Assembly: GCA_023230925.1 (NCBI GenBank)
Contig: JALNWK010000061.1
Coordinates: 1-14,828, forward strand
Length of the DNA stretch: 14,828 bases
Source: Limnochordia bacterium
GTDB lineage: Bacteria > Bacillota > Limnochordia > DUMW01
Reading direction: 5' to 3'
Part shown: piece by piece, positions 1 through 7,151 of the stretch
Layout of the letters: every line of letters begins with the position of its first letter
Numbering within the stretch: the stretch's first letter is position 1
Position numbers and translations under genes: made by a program
The notes under the pieces: model-generated
What the model was told of the DNA's origin: nothing
The model's database searches: none
Seen by the model: only the letters and a program-made list of their open reading frames with translations

Positions 1-129
1 CGCGCCTCCAGCCACATGCGCAAGAACTGTTGTTATCGCTGCGGTCAAGGTAGTCTTACCATGGTCTACGTGACCGATGGTTCCAATGTTTACGTGTGGT
101 TTAGTTCTTTCAAATTTCTGCTTCGCCAA
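1..129 (-). CDS. tuf: Elongation factor Tu, N-terminal fragment (cut by window edge)
   Basis: EF-Tu carries aminoacyl-tRNA to the ribosomal A site as a GTP complex in the cytoplasm. The visible 43 codons begin MAKQKFERTKPHVNIG and include the G1 P-loop GHVDHGKT at residues 19-26, which is diagnostic of EF-Tu. The start is TTG at 129-127. It is chosen because an AAGGAGG Shine-Dalgarno (144-138) lies 8 bases upstream and the translation then starts exactly like other EF-Tu proteins. The gene follows fusA by 27 bases with no terminator or promoter between them, so it is the last visible gene of the str unit. The remainder of the protein lies beyond the window. It is a different copy from the tuf 3' end at the right edge. 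Confidence 0.97.
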   Translation of the reverse strand, partial: MAKQKFERTKPHVNIGTIGHVDHGKTTLTAAITTVLAHVAGGA

Positions 130-156
130 TTTTAGTGCCTCCTTCTAAACTCACTG

Positions 157-2229
157 TTAGGAGTATTTCTCCATAATTTTATCGCCAACGCTGCTGGGTA
201 CTTCAGCGTAACTATAAAAATGCATTACATAGGTAGCTCTCCCTTGGGTGAGAGAACGAACATCTGTAGCATAACCGAACATCTCCCCTAGGGGAACGAG
301 GGCTCGCACCACTTGCGTATTTCCCCGATGTTCCATACCTTCTACTCTACCCCGACGGGCATTGATATCTCCACAAATATCTCCAACGAATTCCTCCGGT
401 GTAACTACCTCCACCTTCATCACAGGCTCAAGGAGCACCGGCTTTGCCTTACGAATAGCATCTTTAATCGCCATTGAGCCCGCAATCTTGAAAGCTAGTT
501 CCGATGAGTCTACTTCGTGGTAGGATCCATCTACCAAGGTCGCCTTTATATCCACTACAGGAAACCCGGACAACACACCGGCGGTTAAGCCCTCTTTCAC
601 TCCAGCTTCAACGGCCGGGATATACTCCTTGGGGATCACTCCGCCTACAATCTTGTTCTCAAAGATAGACTCACTACCTCGCTCCAAGGGCTCAATCTCA
701 ATCACCACATGACCATATTGGCCGCGCCCACCCGATTGCCGAATGAAGCGTCCTTCTACCTTAGCACCCTCTGTAATCGTCTCACGATAGGCTACCTGGG
801 GTTGACCGACATTGCCTTCTACCTTGAACTCACGCAGTAGTCTATCAACAATAATCTCAAGATGGAGTTCTCCCATCCCCGATATGATCGTCTGTCCCGT
901 TTCCTCATCGGTTCTCACCTGGAACGTCGGATCCTCCTCAGAAAGCCTAGCTAACGCCACCGCCAGTTTATCCTGGTCAGACTTAGTCTTCGGTTCAATT
1001 GAACGATTGATTACAGGTTCAGGAAACTTTACAGACTCAAGAACAATTGGGTGTTCAAGGTCACACAACGTGTCTCCCGTCTGTGTAAACTTAAGCCCAA
1101 CCGCTGCCACAATATCTCCACTGGATACCTCGGTCATATCTTCCCGATGGTTTGCATGCATCCTTAAGATACGGCCAATCCGCTCACGCTTACCCTTGCT
1201 TGAGTTTAATATATAGCTACCTACGCCAAGGCGTCCGGAATAGACGCGGAAGTAAGCCAGTTTGCCTACATACGGGTCATTCATAATCTTAAACGCTAAC
1301 GCAGCAAAGGGTTCATCATCAGCTGGACGTCTCTCTGCCGTCTCCTTTGAGTTTGGAACTACCCCAGACACTCCAGGGAGGTCTGTGGGCGACGGTAGAT
1401 AATCCACAACTGCATCGAGTAATGATTGTACACCCTTATTTCGAAACGACGAACCACAAAGCACCGGAACAATATTCGCTGATAATGTAGCCTTTCTTAT
1501 GGCTTGATTAATCTCTTCCTCGGTAAGCTCTTCGCCTTCAAGGTATTTCACCATTAACTCATCATCAGACTCGGCCAAAGCTTCTATTAGTTGTTCCCGG
1601 GCCAGCTGTGCCCTTTCCACATACTCATCTGGCACCTCCCCTACGTGACGTTCAGTACCCAGATCATCATCGTAGGTGATGGCAATCATCCGAACCAGAT
1701 CAATAAGACCCTTGAAAGTATCCTCTGCACCTATTGGGATCTGAAGAGGTACCGGATTGGCACCCAGCCGGGTTCTGATCATATCAACAACCCTGTCAAA
1801 GTCAGCACCGACACGGTCCATCTTATTAATATAGGCAAGCCGAGGAACCCCATAGCGATCTGCTTGCCGCCATACGGTTTCAGATTGAGGCTCAACACCG
1901 CCAACGGCACAGAAAACCGCTACGGCGCCATCAAGCACACGCAGCGAACGCTCTACCTCCACAGTAAAGTCCACGTGTCCGGGCGTATCGATGATGTTGA
2001 CATAATGATCCCGCCATACACAGGTAGTTGCAGCAGAAGTAATGGTAATTCCCCGTTCCTTCTCCTGTACCATCCAGTCCATAGTCGCGGCACCCTCATG
2101 AACCTCACCTAGTCGATGTAGACGTCCAGTGTAGAACAAGATACGCTCAGTGGTAGTCGTCTTACCCGCGTCGATATGGGCCATGATCCCAATATTCCTC
2201 GTTTTTTCCAGTGGAACTTGACTAACCAA
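157..2229 (-). CDS. fusA: Elongation factor G
   Basis: EF-G is the GTPase that drives translocation of tRNA and mRNA on the ribosome and, with RRF, ribosome recycling. The product is 690 residues, close to the usual bacterial size. Seen motifs: G1 AHIDAGKT (17-24), G2 RGITI (59-63), G3 DTPGH with the catalytic His (81-85) and G4 NKMD (135-138), followed by normal domains II-V through the C-terminal MHFYSYAEVPSS. The reading frame is open further upstream into rpsG. The start is placed at TTG (2229-2227) because GAGGAGGG (2244-2237) lies 7 bases upstream and the protein then begins MVSQVPLEKTRNIGIMAHIDAG, as the family does. It follows rpsG by 34 bases and precedes tuf, the standard str order. 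The single-copy operonic context and intact domains argue for housekeeping EF-G rather than a RPP-type (TetM-like) paralog. Confidence 0.98.
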   Translation of the reverse strand: MVSQVPLEKTRNIGIMAHIDAGKTTTTERILFYTGRLHRLGEVHEGAATMDWMVQEKERGITITSAATTCVWRDHYVNIIDTPGHVDFTVEVERSLRVLDGAVAVFCAVGGVEPQSETVWRQADRYGVPRLAYINKMDRVGADFDRVVDMIRTRLGANPVPLQIPIGAEDTFKGLIDLVRMIAITYDDDLGTERHVGEVPDEYVERAQLAREQLIEALAESDDELMVKYLEGEELTEEEINQAIRKATLSANIVPVLCGSSFRNKGVQSLLDAVVDYLPSPTDLPGVSGVVPNSKETAERRPADDEPFAALAFKIMNDPYVGKLAYFRVYSGRLGVGSYILNSSKGKRERIGRILRMHANHREDMTEVSSGDIVAAVGLKFTQTGDTLCDLEHPIVLESVKFPEPVINRSIEPKTKSDQDKLAVALARLSEEDPTFQVRTDEETGQTIISGMGELHLEIIVDRLLREFKVEGNVGQPQVAYRETITEGAKVEGRFIRQSGGRGQYGHVVIEIEPLERGSESIFENKIVGGVIPKEYIPAVEAGVKEGLTAGVLSGFPVVDIKATLVDGSYHEVDSSELAFKIAGSMAIKDAIRKAKPVLLEPVMKVEVVTPEEFVGDICGDINARRGRVEGMEHRGNTQVVRALVPLGEMFGYATDVRSLTQGRATYVMHFYSYAEVPSSVGDKIMEKYS

Positions 2230-2263
2230 TAACTTTCCCTCCTCGGGCAACTTAGGCCCGCAA

Positions 2264-2734
2264 TTACCAACGATAATGCGCGAAAGCTTTGTTGGCCTCT
2301 GCCATACGGTGCATTTCTTCCTTCTTGCGAACTGCACCGCCAGTGTTGTTGGCTGCTTCCATAATCTCGCCAGCCAAGCGTTCGGCCATGGTCTTTTCAC
2401 CCCGTTGCCGTGACTGCTCTATCAACCAGCGAAATGCTAATGAACTCCGGCGTTCAGGTCTTACTTCCATGGGAACCTGATAGGTGGCTCCACCGACCCG
2501 CCGGGGTCGCACTTCCAAGACAGGCTGGATGTTTTTCATCGCAGTTTCAAGAACCTCCAGGGGCTCTTTTTGCATCTTAGCTTGAACCAAATCGAGGCTA
2601 CTATATACTGTTCGCTCCGCCACACTTCGTTTCCCGTCAATCATCACCTTATTAACTAGACGGGTTACAATCTTACTATTGTAAACAGGATCCTCTAAAA
2701 CATCCCGCTTTGGTACATTACCTCTTCTCGGCAT
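2264..2734 (-). CDS. rpsG: 30S ribosomal protein S7
   Basis: S7 nucleates assembly of the 30S head by binding the 3' major domain of 16S rRNA and lines the E site. The protein has 156 residues, the typical bacterial length. It starts MPRRGNVPKRDVLEDPVYNS and contains the conserved RPRRVGGATYQVPMEVRPER segment around residues 77-96 and the C-terminal AHYRW. Start ATG at 2734 has GGAGGG 7 bases upstream. It sits 18 bases after rpsL and 34 before fusA. In E. coli, S7 autoregulates this operon at the rpsL-rpsG junction; here that gap is only 18 bases, so an E. coli-like S7 site does not fit in it. Confidence 0.98.
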   Translation of the reverse strand: MPRRGNVPKRDVLEDPVYNSKIVTRLVNKVMIDGKRSVAERTVYSSLDLVQAKMQKEPLEVLETAMKNIQPVLEVRPRRVGGATYQVPMEVRPERRSSLAFRWLIEQSRQRGEKTMAERLAGEIMEAANNTGGAVRKKEEMHRMAEANKAFAHYRW

Positions 2735-2752
2735 TCACTAACCCTCCTGCCA

Positions 2753-3166
2753 TTATTGGGGCTTTTTCGCTCCATATTTCGACCGTGCCTGGCGTCGCTT
2801 ATCTACACCCTCTGCGTCTAGTGTTCCCCGGACCACGTGGTAGCGCACACCTGGTAGATCTTTAATCCTACCACCACGAATGAGCACCACCGAGTGCTCC
2901 TGCAAGTTGTGCCCTTCACCAGGAATATAGCTTGTAACCTCAATTCCATTGGTGAGTCGCACACGAGCTACCTTTCGCAGGGCGGAATTAGGCTTCTTCG
3001 GTGTTACTGCAGAAACACGGGTGCAAACACCGCGTTTTTGTGGGGCGCCATCGGTCCGTCTGATTTCATTACGGATACTATTATGAATATATCGTAGGGC
3101 GGGAGCGTCACTCTTTTTCCCCAAACCCTTACGCCCTTTGCGGACTAATTGATTGATCGTCGGCAT
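2753..3166 (-). CDS. rpsL: 30S ribosomal protein S12
   Basis: S12 sits at the decoding centre and affects fidelity and streptomycin response. The product is 137 residues. The conserved core includes PQKRGVCTR, TPKKPNSALRK (K57 corresponds to E. coli Lys43 counted with the Met) and RIKDLPGVRYH (K102 corresponds to Lys88). D103 is the usual methylthiolation site. The canonical streptomycin-sensitive residues are therefore present. About 14 residues are inserted after PAL (roughly residues 25-40) compared with E. coli S12, a feature I recall from Bacillus-type S12. The ATG shares its A with the ybxF stop codon (TAATG), indicating translational coupling. Its Shine-Dalgarno GGAGGGG lies inside the end of ybxF. 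Confidence 0.98.
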   Translation of the reverse strand: MPTINQLVRKGRKGLGKKSDAPALRYIHNSIRNEIRRTDGAPQKRGVCTRVSAVTPKKPNSALRKVARVRLTNGIEVTSYIPGEGHNLQEHSVVLIRGGRIKDLPGVRYHVVRGTLDAEGVDKRRQARSKYGAKKPQ

Positions 3167-3423
3167 TATACCCCTCCTTTCTCTTCATAAATTGCAGCGG
3201 TTGAAGCTCCAACTTCAATCCTGCAAAAAACTCCCAACTCATGCATGCTGTCAACTGTGACAACCTCAACATTTTCCTGTCGGCACAACTCAATAAGAGG
3301 CTTTAATAACACCTCATCGGCATCCTTAGCAACGTAAACAACCTTTGCTCTGTTCTCCTTAACCATCTGGGTAGTCTGTTTCAGTCCGACAACCGTCTTC
3401 CCATCACCCAGCCGGTGCGGCAT
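3166..3423 (-). CDS. ybxF: L7Ae/L30e/S12e/Gadd45-family protein, YbxF type
   Basis: This is an 85-residue single-domain protein of the L7Ae superfamily. In Bacillota the protein between rpoC and rpsL (YbxF, also called RplGB) binds kink-turn RNA; its exact cellular role is not settled. Visible family features are the GLKQTTQMV helix near residues 13-21, VVYVAKDAD (28-36), the LIELCRQENV region and the RNA-contacting IEVGAST near the C-terminus. The ATG at 3423 gives a length matching the Bacillus protein. GGGAG about 9 bases upstream is a plausible Shine-Dalgarno, while a nearer GGAG is only 2 bases away and too close. It is the first gene after the promoter at 3515-3544 and is coupled to rpsL by a TAATG overlap. 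Confidence 0.93.
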   Translation of the reverse strand: MPHRLGDGKTVVGLKQTTQMVKENRAKVVYVAKDADEVLLKPLIELCRQENVEVVTVDSMHELGVFCRIEVGASTAAIYEEKGGV

Positions 3424-3442
3424 AACTCCTCACTCCCACATT

Positions 3443-3469
3443 GAACAAGCGGCCCAAGGCCGCTTGTTC
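3443..3469 (-). other. Perfect 12-bp hairpin in the ybxF leader
   Basis: On the minus strand GAACAAGCGGCC, a TTG loop and GGCCGCTTGTTC form a perfect 12-bp stem with a 3-base loop. It lies about 19 bases before the ybxF start and within the predicted leader of the str unit. No T-run follows on either strand, so it is unlikely to be a classical intrinsic terminator. It could be an mRNA-stabilising or processing element or a protein-binding site. The structure is certain from sequence; its function is not. Confidence 0.6.
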
Positions 3470-3514
3470 TCCACGTAGTTGCGCCTTCACATATGCCCCA
3501 ACACATACTTTGAC

Positions 3515-3544
3515 ATTTTAGCACCACTAGCTTGCATGTGTCAA
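3515..3544 (-). promoter_or_regulatory. Sigma-A-type promoter for the ybxF-rpsL-rpsG-fusA-tuf unit
   Basis: On the minus strand a perfect -35 TTGACA (3544-3539) is followed by an 18-base spacer and TAAAAT (3520-3515), preceded by TGC, giving an extended -10 TGCTAAAAT. The predicted transcription start is near 3508, leaving a leader of about 85 bases before ybxF. The -35 overlaps the rpoC TGA stop (3543-3541). This would let the str genes be transcribed independently of rpoBC. Confidence 0.75.
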
Positions 3545-6500
3545 GACTCAATAGAGGCAGATACCTCTGACTTCTCCGCGGCACTTGTGGCAGCCGTCTT
3601 CAAACCCTCTGCTGGGTACACCCTAATATTGCGGTACCGGGACATTCCTGTTCCTGCGGGAACCAGTTTTCCAATGATGACGTTTTCCTTCAGGCCAACT
3701 AACGAATCCACCTTACCCTTCAAGGCTGCGTCGGTTAAGACCCGGGTCGTCTCTTGGAACGAAGCTGCGGATAGGAAACTTTCCGTAGCCAAGGATGCCT
3801 TAGTAATACCCAAAAGGGCTGGTTTACATAAGGCGGGTTCGCCTCCTTCTTGCGTAACCCGTTGGTTCTCTTCTTCAAAGTCGAAGATATCCACTAGGCT
3901 TCCCGGCAGAAGCTCCGTGTCACCGGACTTTTCAATCTTCACCTTCCTAAGCATTTGGCGAATGATTACCTCAATGTGCTTATCGTTAATATCAACACCC
4001 TGGGACCGATAGACATCCTGTACCTCATTGAGTAAATACAGGTGAACTGCCCGAACCCCTTTAATCCTTAGGATGTCATGGGGATTTAAGGGGCCTTCCG
4101 TTAATTGGTCCCCGGCTTCAATGGTCTGTCCGTCTCTCACTTTCAAACGGGCGCCGTAGGGAATGGTATGGCTCTTTTCCTCACCGTCTTTGGTTATTAC
4201 GATGACTTTCCGAGCTCCCTTGGTCTCCACTATCTTAATCTTCCCGTCAACCTCGGACATAATCGCCTGTCCTTTAGGTTTTCGAGCCTCAAAGAGCTCT
4301 TCAACCCGGGGCAGACCCGACGTAATATCCTCACCAGCTACACCACCGGTATGGAAGGTTCTCATTGTTAGCTGGGTGCCTGGCTCACCAATAGACTGGG
4401 CTGCAATGATCCCTACGGCCTCTCCTACCTCCACCATATCACCGGTGGCAAGGTTGCGTCCGTAGCAACGGGCACAGACTCCATGTCTGGTACGGCAGGT
4501 CAACACTGAACGTATGGTGACCTTTTCAATACCAGCGTCTTCCACCATCGTAGCAAGCTCTTCATCGATTATTCTTCCAACAGAGACGATTACTTCACCA
4601 GTTCTTGGATCCGTAATATTCTCCGAGGCTACTCGACCGATAATCCGTTCCCTCAAAGGCTCAACAATATCAAGGGAACCATCGGGAGTAACATCAACAA
4701 TCGCCCCCACTCTAATGCCTACATCGGTACCACAATCCTCCTCACGAACGATCACATCCTGACTTACATCCACAAGGCGACGTGTCAGATATCCTGAGTC
4801 CGCCGTTCGCAGGGCCGTATCCGCCAAGCCTTTTCTCGTTCCGTGGGTGGAAATAAAGTACTCAAGAACAGTAAGTCCTTCCCGGTAGTTAGAGGTAATC
4901 GGAATTTCAATTGTCTTACCCGTAGGATCTGCTACCAAACCACGCATTCCCGCAAGCTGGCTAAGCTGTGATACGTTTCCCCTAGCTCCGGAGTGGGCAA
5001 TCATATACACTGGGTTAAAGGAACTTAGGTTATTAACCATGGCCGTGGTAACCTGATCCTTGGCCCAGGTCCAAATGTCACAAATCCTCTGGTAACGTTC
5101 GTCGTTGGTCAACAGCCCCATTTTGTGCTGTTCTTCAACCAATTCCACCTCTGCGTTAGCTTTCTCTAGAATATCTACCTTCGCTGGCGGAACATCTAAG
5201 TCAACCACGCTAATGGTGGTACCGGATCGGGTTGCATAGTGAAAACCGATTCCCTTAATGCGATCGAGCACCTCCGCGGTGGTTGCATTCCCATACCGCC
5301 GATAGAGTCGGTCCACTAATCTTCCCAACTCGCTTCGGTCAACATCCCGGTCATAGAAACGCATATCCTCCGGAAGGATTTCGTTAAAGAGTACGCGCCC
5401 CGTCGACGTTTCGACCAGCTTGCCATTAAGTCGGACGTTGATCAAGGCATGTAGGGAAATGTCTCCTGAATCATAGGCCATAATCAGCTCTTCAGGACTG
5501 CAAAAACAACGACCTTCTCCTTTTGCACCTGGTCGAATCTGGGTGAGGTAATAGCAACCAATAACCATATCCTGGGTAGGTGTTGCCACCGGTCGCCCAC
5601 TGGCGGGTAACAGCAAATTATGACTGGAGAGCATCAGTAATCTGGCCTCCGCCTGCGCCTCGGCAGAGAGAGGCACGTGCACCGCCATCTGGTCACCATC
5701 AAAGTCCGCGTTATAGGCTGAACAAACCAAGGGATGAATCTGGATTGCCCGCCCCTCTACTAACACTGGCTCAAAGGCCTGAATCCCTAAACGGTGTAGG
5801 GTAGGCGCTCTATTTAGCATTACAGGGTGTTCTTTAATGACTTCCTCCAGCACATCCCAGACTTCGCTACGCACCCGCTCAACCATCCGTTTGGCGCTCT
5901 TAATATTGTGGGCATATCCTTTATCTACCAAACGCTTCATGACAAAGGGCTTGAATAGCTCAAGGGCCATCTCCTTCGGGAGACCACACTGATACATTTT
6001 CAGCTCTGGTCCCACCACAATTACCGACCGGCCCGAATAGTCCACTCGTTTACCTAATAGGTTCTGTCTAAAACGCCCCTGTTTGCCTTTAAGCATATCA
6101 CTTAGGGATTTTAGTGGTCGATTTCCCGGTCCGGTAACTAGTCGACCCCTTCTACCGTTATCAATGAGGGCGTCTACTGCTTCCTGGAGCATTCGCTTCT
6201 CATTACGAACAATAATATCCGGAGCGCCAAGCTCCAGCAATCGCTTCAAGCGATTATTCCTATTGATCACCCTTCGATAGAGATCGTTTAAGTCCGAGGT
6301 GGCAAAACGGCCACCCTCAAGCTGTACCATGGGGCGAAGATCTGGAGGGATCACCGGAATGACATCCAGAATCATCCACTCAGGCCGATTATTCGAACGG
6401 CGGAATGCCTCGGTGACCTCAAGTCGTCTAATAGCCCGGATGCGACGCTGTCCACTACTGTCTCGAATCTCTTTTCGGAGTTCCTCGGCAAGTTCATCTA

Positions 6501-7050
6501 GATTCGTCTGGCTAAGGAGCTCCTTGATCGCCTCAGCGCCCATCCCGCTGCGAAATCCATTGGGGTACTTGCTTGAGTACTCCTTATACTCACTCTCATT
6601 AAGCAACTGCTTAACGGTAAGCGGCGTCTCGCCCGGATCAATAACTACATAAGCAGCGAAATAAAGCACCTTTTCCAAGGATCTTGGAGACATATCAAGT
6701 AGTAACCCCATCCGGCTGGGGATCCCCTTAAAATACCAAATATGGGATACTGGTGCAGCCAACTCAATATGGCCCATCCGTTCCCGTCTTACTTTGTTTC
6801 TGGTTACTTCAACTCCGCAACGGTCACAGACTATTCCTTTATACCGCACCCTTTTGTACTTCCCGCAATGACACTCCCAATCCCGGGTCGGTCCAAAGAT
6901 CTTCTCGCAGAATAATCCTTCCTTCTCGGGTTTAAGGGTACGGTAGTTAATGGTCTCCGGCTTTTTGACTTCTCCGTTGGACCACTGCCGAATCTGCTCC
7001 GGCGACGCTATGGAAATCCGGATTTTATCAAAGTTATTTACATCCAGCAC
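3541..7050 (-). CDS. rpoC: DNA-directed RNA polymerase subunit beta'
   Basis: Beta' carries the catalytic Mg2+ site of RNA polymerase. The product has 1169 residues. In order: the N-terminal zinc site C60, C62, C75, C78; the lid/rudder region near 300-345; the active-site loop NADFDGDQ (447-454; Asp449, 451, 453); the bridge-helix region around 725-755; the second zinc site C773, C852, C859, C862; and the trigger-loop start QSIGEPGTQLTMRTFHTGG (885-903), which runs straight on without a large lineage insertion. The start is GTG at 7050. An AGGGGGGG tract 8 bases upstream serves as Shine-Dalgarno and the N-terminus MLDVNNFDKI is standard. The 101-base gap after rpoB contains only short stem-loops (for example GGGC-GATT-GCCC) and no terminator, so rpoB and rpoC are presumably cotranscribed. 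It ends at a TGA embedded in the next promoter. Confidence 0.99.
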   Translation of the reverse strand: MLDVNNFDKIRISIASPEQIRQWSNGEVKKPETINYRTLKPEKEGLFCEKIFGPTRDWECHCGKYKRVRYKGIVCDRCGVEVTRNKVRRERMGHIELAAPVSHIWYFKGIPSRMGLLLDMSPRSLEKVLYFAAYVVIDPGETPLTVKQLLNESEYKEYSSKYPNGFRSGMGAEAIKELLSQTNLDELAEELRKEIRDSSGQRRIRAIRRLEVTEAFRRSNNRPEWMILDVIPVIPPDLRPMVQLEGGRFATSDLNDLYRRVINRNNRLKRLLELGAPDIIVRNEKRMLQEAVDALIDNGRRGRLVTGPGNRPLKSLSDMLKGKQGRFRQNLLGKRVDYSGRSVIVVGPELKMYQCGLPKEMALELFKPFVMKRLVDKGYAHNIKSAKRMVERVRSEVWDVLEEVIKEHPVMLNRAPTLHRLGIQAFEPVLVEGRAIQIHPLVCSAYNADFDGDQMAVHVPLSAEAQAEARLLMLSSHNLLLPASGRPVATPTQDMVIGCYYLTQIRPGAKGEGRCFCSPEELIMAYDSGDISLHALINVRLNGKLVETSTGRVLFNEILPEDMRFYDRDVDRSELGRLVDRLYRRYGNATTAEVLDRIKGIGFHYATRSGTTISVVDLDVPPAKVDILEKANAEVELVEEQHKMGLLTNDERYQRICDIWTWAKDQVTTAMVNNLSSFNPVYMIAHSGARGNVSQLSQLAGMRGLVADPTGKTIEIPITSNYREGLTVLEYFISTHGTRKGLADTALRTADSGYLTRRLVDVSQDVIVREEDCGTDVGIRVGAIVDVTPDGSLDIVEPLRERIIGRVASENITDPRTGEVIVSVGRIIDEELATMVEDAGIEKVTIRSVLTCRTRHGVCARCYGRNLATGDMVEVGEAVGIIAAQSIGEPGTQLTMRTFHTGGVAGEDITSGLPRVEELFEARKPKGQAIMSEVDGKIKIVETKGARKVIVITKDGEEKSHTIPYGARLKVRDGQTIEAGDQLTEGPLNPHDILRIKGVRAVHLYLLNEVQDVYRSQGVDINDKHIEVIIRQMLRKVKIEKSGDTELLPGSLVDIFDFEEENQRVTQEGGEPALCKPALLGITKASLATESFLSAASFQETTRVLTDAALKGKVDSLVGLKENVIIGKLVPAGTGMSRYRNIRVYPAEGLKTAATSAAEKSEVSASIES

Positions 7051-7151
7051 GGGTAAGTCCCCCCCTAAGAATGGTAAATAAAGCTGGCATGTATCGTATC
7101 CTGGGGCAATCGCCCTTCACAATACTGTGCTCTCCGATTACCATCATGATC

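Noticed and set aside
2230..2400. Longer fusA beginning upstream inside rpsG
   Set aside because: The additional residues match no EF-G and are the alternative frame of the S7 C-terminus; TTG at 2229 has a strong Shine-Dalgarno.
3424..3510. Kink-turn in the ybxF leader as a YbxF binding site
   Set aside because: I could not find tandem G-A pairs with a 3-base bulge next to two stems; the only strong structure is the perfect 12-bp hairpin.
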